From Pseudomonas sp. PB106 (GTDB lineage: Bacteria > Pseudomonadota > Gammaproteobacteria > Pseudomonadales > Pseudomonadaceae): 64,000 bases of DNA. Numbering within the stretch: position 1 is the first letter of the stretch; each line of letters opens with the position of its first letter. Below are positions 1 through 7,814 of the stretch, in pieces. The stretch spans positions 102,507-166,506 of the forward strand of contig NZ_RWIM01000017.1 of the NCBI RefSeq assembly GCF_009764645.1, written 5' to 3'. The notes beneath the pieces are model-generated. The model was not told the origin of the DNA. It worked only from the letters and a program-made list of their open reading frames with translations, and made no database searches. Position numbers and translations under genes: made by a program.

Positions 1-236
1 CGTACATCGGCCATCCGGCTTCGTATTTTCTGTGGTTGCCGTTGCCGGAAGACGTGCGCGCCGATCAGATCGTGGTGGCGTTGATGCACGAGCAGATTTC
101 CGTCACCACTGCCGAGCCGTTTTGCGTGTCGGCGCATGTACCCCATGCGATTCGTCTGGCGCTGGGTTCGGTGGACATGGCGGTTCTGGGCGAGGCCTTG
201 ACCAAGGTCAGGCAGATCATCGGCGCTTACCTGTAA
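1..236 (+). CDS. MocR/PdxR-type PLP-dependent regulator, C-terminal end (partial)
   Basis: Only the last 78 or so codons are present; the reading frame is open from base 3 to the TAA at 234-236. The peptide (HPASYFLWLPLP..., then VTTAEPFCVS and AIRLALGSVD) matches the C-terminal small domain of fold-type I aminotransferases as found in GntR/MocR-family regulators, where this part closes over the PLP site. The DNA-binding N-terminus lies outside the window, so a plain aminotransferase cannot be excluded. The cytochrome c gene begins 51 bases downstream on the same strand. Confidence 0.7.
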   Translation, partial: YIGHPASYFLWLPLPEDVRADQIVVALMHEQISVTTAEPFCVSAHVPHAIRLALGSVDMAVLGEALTKVRQIIGAYL

Positions 237-287
237 AAACAAATGCTACCCTTGCGCCGCCCGATTTACGCCGATCCGGAACACTCG

Positions 288-704
288 ATGAAAACCACCG
301 CACGCCTGTCCCTCGTCCTGTTAACCGCCGCGCTGTTCAGCCCGCTCAGCCACGCAGCGGGCGACCCGCAAGCCGGGGCGAAAATCTTCCCGCGCCTGTG
401 CGGTGGCTGCCATCAGGTCGGCGAATCGGCGCGACCGGGTTTCGGCCCGCAACTCAATGCCATCATCGGCCGACCCGCCGGCACCTCGGCGAACTATGTG
501 TATTCCGATGCGATGAAAAACTCAGGACTGACTTGGAACCGCGAAACACTGATCGCTTATCTGAAAGACCCGAAAGGCGTGGTGCCGGGCACGCGGATGA
601 TTTTCTGGGGGCTGAGCGACGAGGAGAAGGTCGATAATCTGCTGGCGTATCTGCAGAGTTTCGATGCCGAAGGTCATGCCCCGGCCGATATTCCTCAACC
701 CTGA
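288..704 (+). CDS. Exported c-type cytochrome
   Basis: A 138-aa class I cytochrome c, predicted to carry electrons in the periplasm. The ATG at 288 is preferred over the upstream in-frame start because it begins a clean signal peptide (MKTTARLSLVLLTAALF, cleavage near SHA-AG, residues 21-24). The haem site CGGCH is at residues 38-42, and Met104 in the PGTRMIF segment is the likely sixth ligand. The C-terminal helix (EEKVDNLLAYLQSF) is typical of mitochondrial-type cytochrome c. It sits alone between a regulator end and a small exported protein, so its redox partner is not shown by context. Confidence 0.88.
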   Translation: MKTTARLSLVLLTAALFSPLSHAAGDPQAGAKIFPRLCGGCHQVGESARPGFGPQLNAIIGRPAGTSANYVYSDAMKNSGLTWNRETLIAYLKDPKGVVPGTRMIFWGLSDEEKVDNLLAYLQSFDAEGHAPADIPQP

Positions 705-793
705 ACGCTGTGGGCGCCGCGCATACTGGTCTTACGGCATCATTTGCGCTATTTCTAACCGGCCGGCACACCGCCGTTAGCTCGGAGCACACG

Positions 794-1087
794 ATGAAAT
801 TGTTGATGTTGACCGCGCCGCTGTTACTCGCCAGCGGATTGGCTCAGGCCGCAATTCCGATGTTCAACGCCACTTGCCCGGGCAAGATCGAAGTCCACGC
901 CGATGAGGGCGGGCCGATCTACATAAACGGCAAGGAAGGCAAGCTGAAGACATTCAACGAGAACTACTTTGAGGCCAAGGGCGCGGGCGTGACCATTTCC
1001 TTGAGCATCAATCCCGATGGCTCCGCCGGGGTCTCGTACACCGGCAAGAACAGAACCAACGGCATTTGCGAAGTGAAGAAGGCCTGA
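794..1087 (+). CDS. Small exported protein of unknown function
   Basis: A 97-aa protein starting at the ATG at 794, with GGAG about 8 bases upstream. Residues 1-19 form a signal peptide (LLASGLAQA-A). The mature part is a small, soluble, beta-rich looking domain with two cysteines, one near the N-terminus (NATCPG) and one near the C-terminus (NGICEV), which could form a disulfide in the periplasm. I do not recognise a named family. It ends where the convergent diguanylate cyclase gene ends (1088), with no gap. Confidence 0.7.
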   Translation: MKLLMLTAPLLLASGLAQAAIPMFNATCPGKIEVHADEGGPIYINGKEGKLKTFNENYFEAKGAGVTISLSINPDGSAGVSYTGKNRTNGICEVKKA

Positions 1088-2731
1088 TCACGCCACCTGA
1101 TTTCGGCCTGCCGCTTTCGCTTGATACAACTGCTGGTCGGCGCGCTTGATCAGTGCGCTGTGGCTGTTGTCCGCCGGATCGGCCAGACCGACGCCGATGC
1201 TCACGGTCACATGCTCGACGACCGGGAAGTGCGCCTCGGCGATGGCCACGCGAATCTTTTCCGCGACCACCTCGGGGGTGTCGGGTTGGGCGATTTCCGG
1301 GAGCAGCACGGCGAACTCTTCGCCGCCGTAACGGGCGACGAAATCGGTGGTGCGCAGGCTGCTTTGAATCAGCTGCGCCAACTGCTTGAGTACGTCATCG
1401 CCGACGGCATGCCCGTGAGTGTCGTTGATCCGTTTGAAGTGGTCAGCGTCGATCAGCAGCAGCGCAAACGGGCGACCGGTGCGCCGTGACAGCAGCGTGT
1501 ATTCGGTGAGTTTTTCGTCGAAGCGCCGACGGTTGTAAACGCCGGTCAAGCCATCGTGAACGGCCAGGCTCAGCAGTTCGGCATTGGCCTGGGTGAGGGC
1601 AGCGGTGCGTTGGGCGACGGTGGCTTCCAGCGAGGCGTTGGCCTCCTGCAGTTCGCGCTCCTTGCCGAGCAGCGATTGCGTCATGGCATCGATTGACTGG
1701 CCGAGCTGGGCAATTTCCTGCACCGGATGCTCGAGGGGAAAACGCGCACCGGGCTCGTTGCGCTGAACCTGTTTGGCCGAACGCGCGAGCTGTTCGATCG
1801 GACGGCTCAGGTACAGCGCCACGTAATACGCGACCAGACCGAACAGCACCGCCGCGACGACACCGAGAATCAGCAATTTATACAGCAGCAGGCGTGCCGG
1901 TTGCAGTGCGGTTTCCAAAGGTTGGCGCACGGCAATCGACCACGACAGCGCGGTACTCGATGGCGTCGGCACGTTGACCATGCTGGTCAGGTAGCCATCG
2001 CCCACCGACCAGCCTGGCGCAGGCGAGTTATTCGCCGCCAGTTGCTGGCCCATCAATGCTTCGGGGTACAACACCTTGCCGTCGTGATCGACGATCAGCG
2101 CTTCGATATCCGGTGCGGAATTCTTATGGGAAAACGCCGCCGATTCGACGATTCGCGTCACCCAGCTCCAGTGCGCATGAGCACCGAGTACGCCGATGAC
2201 CTGGCCTTCGGCATTGCGGATCGGCGCGGCGAAATCGATGAATCGCAGCGGTTCGCCATTCGGCATGCCCGGCAGCAACTTGGCCAGCAGCACGGCTTCG
2301 TGGGGATCGCCGGTGTATTCGCCGCGCAACCCGGCCTGAAACCACGGGCGCTGTTGCACTGATTGCCCGACCAGCAAGTTGTTGACCGCTTGATGCACGT
2401 TACCTTCAGCATCGGTCACGCCCATCCACGCATACTCGTTGCGGGCCTGGGTGCGCAATTGCATCGATTTGAGAATCGTCGGGTTATCCAGATCGCCGCG
2501 TTCCAGGTGCGGGGCGCGGCTGAGCAGATAAACTTCCAGTTGCCGCTCGCGCAGTTGTTCACCCAATAACGAGGCGGCTGAACGGGCGGTGTTGAGCAAG
2601 GCGTTGCCACTGGCCTGTTTCATTTGTTCAGTGGCGATGTGGCCGACGTAGAAACCCACGCTCAACAGCGTCAACAGGGACAAACCGGTGAACCAAAGAG
2701 TGAGGTGGCTACGCAGACTGGCTTTGAGCAT
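1088..2731 (-). CDS. Membrane diguanylate cyclase with Cache sensor, HAMP and GGDEF domains
   Basis: A 547-aa inner-membrane c-di-GMP synthase. TM1 (about residues 10-30) is followed by a periplasmic double-Cache sensor (about 35-280; the RPWFQAG segment is typical), TM2 (about 283-306), HAMP (about 307-360), a short coiled coil and a C-terminal GGDEF domain (about 390-547). The active-site motif is intact (YGGEEF), and the product-inhibition I-site RTTD lies five residues before it, so the enzyme should be active and feedback-controlled. The ligand cannot be read from sequence. It is monocistronic and convergent with the gene before it. Confidence 0.92.
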   Translation of the reverse strand: MLKASLRSHLTLWFTGLSLLTLLSVGFYVGHIATEQMKQASGNALLNTARSAASLLGEQLRERQLEVYLLSRAPHLERGDLDNPTILKSMQLRTQARNEYAWMGVTDAEGNVHQAVNNLLVGQSVQQRPWFQAGLRGEYTGDPHEAVLLAKLLPGMPNGEPLRFIDFAAPIRNAEGQVIGVLGAHAHWSWVTRIVESAAFSHKNSAPDIEALIVDHDGKVLYPEALMGQQLAANNSPAPGWSVGDGYLTSMVNVPTPSSTALSWSIAVRQPLETALQPARLLLYKLLILGVVAAVLFGLVAYYVALYLSRPIEQLARSAKQVQRNEPGARFPLEHPVQEIAQLGQSIDAMTQSLLGKERELQEANASLEATVAQRTAALTQANAELLSLAVHDGLTGVYNRRRFDEKLTEYTLLSRRTGRPFALLLIDADHFKRINDTHGHAVGDDVLKQLAQLIQSSLRTTDFVARYGGEEFAVLLPEIAQPDTPEVVAEKIRVAIAEAHFPVVEHVTVSIGVGLADPADNSHSALIKRADQQLYQAKAAGRNQVA

Positions 2732-2908
2732 GGGCGATGATTGTCTGTCTTGATTGGCGTGGCGCCATGGTATGCGACATCGCCGACGGGCTGCCAGCGA
2801 AGCGGCAAAATGAAACTTGTCGAGATTGATACCAAGAGGCCTAGGTTTTCGCTAAGGTGTGCGCCGCCCGAGAGACGGATCCCGGGCGTTTTCCTATGGA
2901 GTTTTACC

Positions 2909-3244
2909 GTGAAGTACTTCAGCAAAGTAGTCGCCGCCGCCCTGTTCGGTGCGGTTCTGGCAGGTTGCACTGGCACCCCGATGAACACCCAGCATTACGA
3001 CAGCAACCAGTACACTGTGATCGGCCACAGTGAAGCCACCGCCACCGGTCTGCTGCTGTTCGGCGTAATCCCGATCCAGCAGAACAACCGCTTCGTCCGC
3101 GCCCAGACCGCCGCGATCAAAGCCAAGGGCGGCGACGCCATGATAAACACCCAAGTCCAGGAAAACTGGTTCTGGGCCTGGGTTCTGACCGGCTACACCA
3201 CCAAGATTTCCGGTGACGTGGTCAAGCTCAAGACCGCGCAATAA
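2909..3244 (+). CDS. Small lipoprotein of unknown function
   Basis: A 111-aa predicted lipoprotein. The GTG at 2909 is the best start: TATGGAG precedes it by about 8 bases and the first residues form a lipoprotein signal (ALFGAVLAGC, lipobox LAGC, Cys at residue 20). The mature part includes a hydrophobic glycine-rich stretch (TGLLLFGVIPI) and an AAIKAKGGDAMINT segment. This pattern resembles small TRL/YgdR-like outer-membrane lipoproteins, but I cannot name the family securely. It is followed directly by an intrinsic terminator, so it is probably a single-gene unit. Confidence 0.75.
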   Translation: MKYFSKVVAAALFGAVLAGCTGTPMNTQHYDSNQYTVIGHSEATATGLLLFGVIPIQQNNRFVRAQTAAIKAKGGDAMINTQVQENWFWAWVLTGYTTKISGDVVKLKTAQ

Positions 3245-3259
3245 GCCTCGGTTGAACGC

Positions 3260-3293
3260 AAAAAAGCCCGGCTGATCAGGCCGGGCTTTTTTG
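3260..3293 (+). terminator. Intrinsic terminator after the lipoprotein gene
   Basis: Stem AAAGCCCGGC / GCCGGGCTTT around a TGATCAG loop, followed by TTTTTT on the plus strand and a matching A run on the other side. It could also serve the repeat-protein gene that converges from the right. Confidence 0.9.
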
Positions 3294-3316
3294 TGGGCGT
3301 GCGGTACAGCTTTGGA

Positions 3317-3757
3317 TCATGCGACGCGGCGTTCCAGCAGACGATCCGAGCCACCTTCGGCAACGCGGCGTTCGAGCAGACGATCCGAGCCACCTTCGGC
3401 GACGCGGCGTTCGAGCAGACGATCCGAGCCACCTTCAGCAACGCGGCGTTCGATCAGACGATCCGAGCCACCTTCGGCAACGCGGCGTTCGATAAGACGA
3501 TCCGAGCCACCTTCGGCGACGCGGCGTTCGAGCAGACGATCCGAGCCACCTTCGGCGACGCGGCGTTCGAGCAGACGATCCGAGCCACCTTCAGCAACGC
3601 GGCGTTCGAGCAGACGATCCGAACCGCCCTCAGCCACACGGCTTTCAATCAGCTTGTCCGAACCGCCTTCGGCGATCATGGTGTGAGCCGGGGTGGCGGC
3701 AAAAGCGTTAATTGCAAAAACCGAGAAAGCGATGCTGAGGATGGTTTGGCGTTTCAT
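3317..3757 (-). CDS. Secreted 13-residue tandem-repeat protein
   Basis: A 146-aa protein starting at the ATG at 3757. Residues 1-20 are a signal peptide (cleavage after INAFA). Residues 28-144 are nine back-to-back copies of VAEGGSDRLLERR, the first slightly diverged (IAEGGSDKLIESR), followed by VA and stop. Nothing else is present, so the mature protein is essentially pure repeat: Gly-Gly turn, acidic SD, a Leu/Ile pair, and a dibasic Arg-Arg at each boundary. It is highly charged and contains no Cys, Trp, Tyr or Phe. Function is unknown; an extracytoplasmic structural, nucleic-acid-binding or peptide-precursor role are all possible. Copy number is probably variable between strains because the DNA repeat is nearly perfect. 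Confidence 0.85.
   Translation of the reverse strand: MKRQTILSIAFSVFAINAFAATPAHTMIAEGGSDKLIESRVAEGGSDRLLERRVAEGGSDRLLERRVAEGGSDRLLERRVAEGGSDRLIERRVAEGGSDRLIERRVAEGGSDRLLERRVAEGGSDRLLERRVAEGGSDRLLERRVA
3326..3676 (-). repeat. Nine 39-bp direct tandem repeats inside the coding sequence
   Basis: Nine head-to-tail 39-bp units encode the 13-residue repeats. Units differ at a few bases only (for example Leu versus Ile codons and GCC versus GCT), so they look recently amplified or homogenised by recombination. There are no spacers between units. Confidence 0.95.
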
Positions 3758-3925
3758 GATCGTGTGCTCCAGAAGGTTGTTTGTTTGTCTGGAGCCGATC
3801 TTACGCCGCGGATTTTTTATGAGAACTTCATTGGCGTGATGGTGACTATCGACGCCAACGATGGAGCAGTTCTGTACTCTATTTACGTCCAAGGCCAAAG
3901 TCGGATGATGGGCGTCGGATACGGC

Positions 3926-5017
3926 CTAGACTCTTAGATCCAGCGGAAGCTGACTTAGCCCTTCGCTCGAAATGTGCAGCAGATATCGCTGTGAGTGGTA
4001 CAAAACCTTATCATCGCCCTTGCCGACAATATTGGCGAAACAGAGGAACCGAAGCTCTGCATGTAACAGTTTTATGTCTAAGAGCTTCAGGTCGTTAGCA
4101 CTGCGATGTTCGGATGTGGCAGCGTGGAGGGTGATCGTGCAGCAGTAATTCAAAAGCGCAAGAATTCCATAGTATTTGTCCGTTGGTATGTCGAATTTTT
4201 TAGTCTGTTGGCGACCGTGTTCATCAAACCAGGCGAAGGATTTAGTCTGCCTTATTTCGTCACTGCTAAGCGTGTAATCCAGCACGTTCAAGTATTCGCA
4301 AAGCTTTTTAGTAATGTCGACAAGGTGGATGTAATGGAGCGTTGGCTCGAATTTAGAAGGTGCCTCCCTGCGCTTTGCGAGCTCTTGGATTGACGGCATC
4401 AGATGCGCAAGATGACCGAGCGCAGAGTCGATATTCGAAGTGACGTTAGCGATTACAGTTTCATTCGCTTCATTGGCACCTTTCAGATGAGTCGAATCGC
4501 AGAAAACGATGGAGTGGAAGGCCTGATTGACCCTCAGTTTTATTTTTTTCTGAGGCGCCAGTTCTATTTCGCCGATGGAGTCGATGTACTCGACGATTCC
4601 TTTCCTTTGTCCATGAAAAGCATCGAGTCTGTTCTTTGACTCGGCGGCTTCAATCTGGGCGGCCGTTTGCTGTGTGCTGTGCAGCCTGCTGATAAAAACA
4701 CCTACGGGAATCGTGAGCGACAGTAGCGCGAGCGGGAATTTGCTGATTTCGACAAATTTGTCGAAGCCTTCCGCTGTAAACGCAAGTTCGTAGCCGCTCC
4801 AGCAAATAACACCGGTTACCAGAAAGTAAGTCAGGATGAGGCATAGCCAGAACCTCAGTGGCCACTGCGACGCCAGCCCAAGACGCGGATTCAAGTAATA
4901 GGGGAAATTGTAAAACGTGGCGCCTTTGTCGCTTGAACTTGCGCTGAGAATCGGAAACGGTATCAACAGGAGCAGGGGGGCAGAAGGCAAGGTAGTAAGA
5001 AATTTGCAGCAGTACAT
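3926..5017 (-). CDS. Two-helix membrane protein, possible phage-defence effector
   Basis: A protein of up to 363 aa, not assignable to a named family. Two transmembrane helices are clear (about residues 54-76 and 92-111), separated by a short loop, followed by a soluble, probably cytoplasmic region of about 250 aa that begins with a charged helix (QTAAQIEAAESKNRLDAF). The pattern 'FPLALLSLTIPVGVFISRLHSTQQT' in essence (TM2 followed by R-x-H-S-x-Q-T) resembles membrane effectors of defence systems such as the Ec48 retron effector, but no reverse transcriptase lies nearby. Base composition is visibly lower in GC than the flanks. The N-terminus is uncertain: an ATG at 5027 in the next frame has a better ribosome binding site (see the G6 run finding). 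Confidence 0.7.
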   Translation of the reverse strand: MYCCKFLTTLPSAPLLLLIPFPILSASSSDKGATFYNFPYYLNPRLGLASQWPLRFWLCLILTYFLVTGVICWSGYELAFTAEGFDKFVEISKFPLALLSLTIPVGVFISRLHSTQQTAAQIEAAESKNRLDAFHGQRKGIVEYIDSIGEIELAPQKKIKLRVNQAFHSIVFCDSTHLKGANEANETVIANVTSNIDSALGHLAHLMPSIQELAKRREAPSKFEPTLHYIHLVDITKKLCEYLNVLDYTLSSDEIRQTKSFAWFDEHGRQQTKKFDIPTDKYYGILALLNYCCTITLHAATSEHRSANDLKLLDIKLLHAELRFLCFANIVGKGDDKVLYHSQRYLLHISSEGLSQLPLDLRV

Positions 5018-5132
5018 CCTTTAACATCTGGTGGCCTTGGCAAAATGAAGGCATTCTGACATCGCTTGAGGGGGACTGCCATCGGCGGTTTCTCTCACGC
5101 TATTCTGAATTTGCCAAAGTCAGGAAGACTTA
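5018..5132. promoter_or_regulatory. Divergent intergenic region of the accessory gene pair
   Basis: This short shared spacer must hold the promoters of both the membrane protein (left) and the 624-aa protein (right). AGGAAG at about 5121-5126 is the ribosome binding site of the rightward gene. No clear operator palindrome was seen. Confidence 0.5.
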
Positions 5133-7007
5133 ATGCTAACCCCAGACATCACTGAGAATAACCGCTCTTCCGAGAAGCCTCTCGCGCCAGAGAACATAGT
5201 CCAGATCATAGAGACTCATCGGAAAGTCGGCACCATTGCGTACTTCAACCGCACTCCCGAGCCAGATCCATTGAATTGGACGTTGATTCAACAAGACCTC
5301 GACTCGGGTAAACGAGAATTAGGTGCGGAATCAGGCAACGCTTCACAAATCAAGCACTATCTGATGCAGGAGCTAACGAAATCGGATCGCGATTTATCCG
5401 CACTCAATTATCTGATCCAGAAGTTTGATGCGTATGTTCACGAACACTGGAGTGACTTCGAAGATGAACTCTGTGATCAAGCGGCGAGATTAGTCTGCCA
5501 ATACAACCCGGAAATTGAAGCATTCACTCGGCTGCTGGTGTCGTGGCCATTGCTGAAGTCAAACCAATTGCTCCTCGAACGACTCATCACAGACTTCCAC
5601 GCTAATACTTCAGAGCGATCACAGCGTTTGTCCGCCTTAGGCATGCTTGTGGGTTCCACCGAGCACTTGCGTGGAATCCTTTTGACCACGTTGGATACCG
5701 CTAAGGACTCGCGGGGCAAAACCAATCAGCTCACGCGTTTTGCTGAACTGGCGCGTAAATGGTCACCCGACGCTCCTTGGGCCCAATTAGTTGCCTGGAT
5801 CATCTGTGACGAACCTCGACCGTCTTCCGGACTTTTCTACGGTCATGCAACGAAACTGCAATACGTTTGGGAGCAGTTGGGCTATGTCGGCTTTCGGCCT
5901 TGGGGTCCAGCGGCGAACGTTTCGCTCAGCGAGTTTTCTCCTGAAACAGAATCCGCATGGCGTCGCCAACTGCAGTGCCTCATTGGAGATGATCTCGCTT
6001 TGAAGAAAGCGGTCACTGAATTGCTGCTCTGGTTTGGTGGCACGGATTACGACCATTCGATCATTTTCGCACTGGCGGAATTGTGGGGGGATCAACTCGG
6101 TGCAGCTTTGGCCGAACTTCACTGCCACCCGGCTTCATTGGTGCGATTACGTGCAGAGACACTTCAAGGTCTGATCAGTGAAGTGCCAAATGCTGGCCAG
6201 TTGCTTCTCCAAGCCCAGAGCCATCGCTTGGGCTTGGCGCCGCCGGTTGGGAGCGCTCTGGCCCGGACCTGGATTGGAGATGTTCAGATTGAGCAGCTCA
6301 TTGAGAGAGAGCTCGAAGCGTGCGCACGTTCTTTCGGCAATTTAGTGCCAGCCACTGCAGGCAGCGGTGAGGAAAATCTGGCAGCCACCTTATTCGCCAA
6401 TCTCGCGTCATCCTTCCTTAATATCAACACTGCTTTGCAGCGACTTGCTAGTCAACGTAAAGACAACGAATACCTGCAATTCACTTTGCAGTATCGAATG
6501 GTTGGTAAACCTGAAGAGGGGGCTCCCAGTCTGGGAGCCACGCGTTTTTCCACTGATGTCTGTTTGATTTTTCAGGCGCAGGAAGCCGGGAATGCGAGTT
6601 TCACCGAGAGAGGCACGTTGATACAGGCTAAACGTATGTTTGGTGGTGATCCTGTTGCGAAGCCCGAAACCTATTCGGTAAAACCTACGCAGTTGAGCGA
6701 CATGGTCAAGCAAACACTGGAAAGCTACCTTCTGCTTATCGGGCCTTTTGAGTCGGCGCCCATGCCCGTGATTCCGGCCCAGCTATATCTCGATCTGATA
6801 AAGCGCGGAGCCACTACTTCACGTATCAAACCAGCTCTTGCTGATCAGATCGGGCGTGGGCTGGCCAGTTGGTTGCTTTATGAAGTGATTGGCCTGTGGG
6901 CCGGAGATCCAAGAACTACAGTTGTAAAAAAGGCCTTGGGCGGCCCGGGTCGTGGGCCGTTCATGTTGGCGGAGCTCAGCGCGGAAAAAGTACTGGTTCG
7001 ACCTTGA
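5133..7007 (+). CDS. Large protein with probable Mrr-like (QxK) nuclease domain
   Basis: A 624-aa protein of no family I can name. Residues 1-400 are helical and repeat-like, without recognisable motifs. From about 410 the pattern fits a PD-(D/E)xK fold of the Mrr type: helix SGEENLAATLFANL (Glu413/414), strand TDVCLIF with Asp475, and strand GTLIQAK with Gln498 and Lys500, the QxK variant of the catalytic motif. A conserved-looking LSDMVKQTLESYLLLIGP segment and VIPAQLYLDL follow. The start ATG has AGGAAG 7 bases upstream. GC is lower than in the neighbours, and the gene is divergent from the membrane protein. A nucleic-acid-targeting defence role is inference; the fold is not proven. Confidence 0.6.
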   Translation: MLTPDITENNRSSEKPLAPENIVQIIETHRKVGTIAYFNRTPEPDPLNWTLIQQDLDSGKRELGAESGNASQIKHYLMQELTKSDRDLSALNYLIQKFDAYVHEHWSDFEDELCDQAARLVCQYNPEIEAFTRLLVSWPLLKSNQLLLERLITDFHANTSERSQRLSALGMLVGSTEHLRGILLTTLDTAKDSRGKTNQLTRFAELARKWSPDAPWAQLVAWIICDEPRPSSGLFYGHATKLQYVWEQLGYVGFRPWGPAANVSLSEFSPETESAWRRQLQCLIGDDLALKKAVTELLLWFGGTDYDHSIIFALAELWGDQLGAALAELHCHPASLVRLRAETLQGLISEVPNAGQLLLQAQSHRLGLAPPVGSALARTWIGDVQIEQLIERELEACARSFGNLVPATAGSGEENLAATLFANLASSFLNINTALQRLASQRKDNEYLQFTLQYRMVGKPEEGAPSLGATRFSTDVCLIFQAQEAGNASFTERGTLIQAKRMFGGDPVAKPETYSVKPTQLSDMVKQTLESYLLLIGPFESAPMPVIPAQLYLDLIKRGATTSRIKPALADQIGRGLASWLLYEVIGLWAGDPRTTVVKKALGGPGRGPFMLAELSAEKVLVRP

Positions 7008-7038
7008 TTACTGAAAGCTGAGTCCAAAAGCGATCAGA

Positions 7039-7069
7039 GCGCCCGGTCAATCTACCGGGCGTCTTTTTG
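7039..7069 (+). terminator. Intrinsic terminator after the 624-aa gene
   Basis: Stem GCCCGGT / ACCGGGC (7041-7047 with 7054-7060), followed by GTCTTTTT. It marks the right edge of the accessory patch. Confidence 0.85.
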
Positions 7070-7101
7070 AGGCGTTGGTGCGACAAAGACGTGTATTGGG
7101 T

Positions 7102-7671
7102 TCAGCGACTTATCGCACGCACGCACAACTCCCCGGCAGCCCGCGTCAGCGCCAGTTCATGCAACGCATCCTTGGTCAGTCCGCTGCGTGCCTCGGCCAG
7201 CCATGTCGGGCAATTGGGGTCCTGGCGATAGGGCGTGAATTCGGCGTACTGCTGCAATAGACGGGTTTGCAGTTCGTCCAGCTGCGGGCGGATCTGCCTG
7301 GCGAGATCCGGGCGCGGCGTATCCGGTGCTGCACCGACGGCTTGCCACTGTGCGAGCAAACCGTATTGCACCAGTTTGTTCGCCTCCATTTGTGCGGCGA
7401 GCAGTTGCGCCACGTCTTCCGGGTCGAGCTTGCGCTCGCTGGCCAGCGTGCGCGCATTGGCGATCACCTGCGCTTCTCGAGGGCTGTCCTGAATCGGCTT
7501 GCCGCTGTCCCATTTGGTCAGTGCGACGAGATCGCCGATGTTGAGGCGTTCGTTGAGTGTTTCCAGCAAGGGTTTCAGCGCTTGCGGTTGGCTGGCTGTC
7601 GGGGCTGCCTGGGCGGTCGCGGCGCAGAGCACGAAGAGCGTGCCGGTCAGCACGTGGGGCAAGCGGGGCAT
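7102..7671 (-). CDS. Exported (gamma-class AroQ) chorismate mutase
   Basis: A 189-aa protein with a signal peptide (residues 1-23, ATAQA-A) and an all-helical AroQ domain; it should convert chorismate to prephenate in the periplasm. Family features are the Arg/Lys-rich first helix (LLETLNERLNIGDLVALTKW), the DSPREAQVIANAR segment and a C-terminal region with two cysteines (DPNCPTW and GELCVRA), as in secreted mutases with a disulfide. I start at ATG 7671, preceded by AGAGG, rather than the TTG two codons upstream. The presence of chorismate outside the cytoplasm is unexplained in this family generally. Confidence 0.85.
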   Translation of the reverse strand: MPRLPHVLTGTLFVLCAATAQAAPTASQPQALKPLLETLNERLNIGDLVALTKWDSGKPIQDSPREAQVIANARTLASERKLDPEDVAQLLAAQMEANKLVQYGLLAQWQAVGAAPDTPRPDLARQIRPQLDELQTRLLQQYAEFTPYRQDPNCPTWLAEARSGLTKDALHELALTRAAGELCVRAISR

Positions 7672-7814
7672 GGACAAAGCCTCTTTGAAGGAAATGGACG
7701 TGGGCGGTTATTTAACACAGCCGGGCGCCGACAATAAACGTCGCTGTGAAATGTTAATTGCACCCCGCAGGCAACTCACCGAAGCTATCCTGTCTTAGCC
7801 CTCCCGCCGTCGAG

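Noticed and set aside
3326..3676. CRISPR-like block of 39-bp repeats
   Set aside because: Units are head-to-tail with no spacers and encode an in-frame 13-residue repeat after a signal peptide; no cas genes nearby.
3926..5017. Retron (reverse transcriptase plus ncRNA) next to the membrane protein
   Set aside because: No reverse transcriptase catalytic motif (YADD) on either strand near it; only the effector-like layout is similar.
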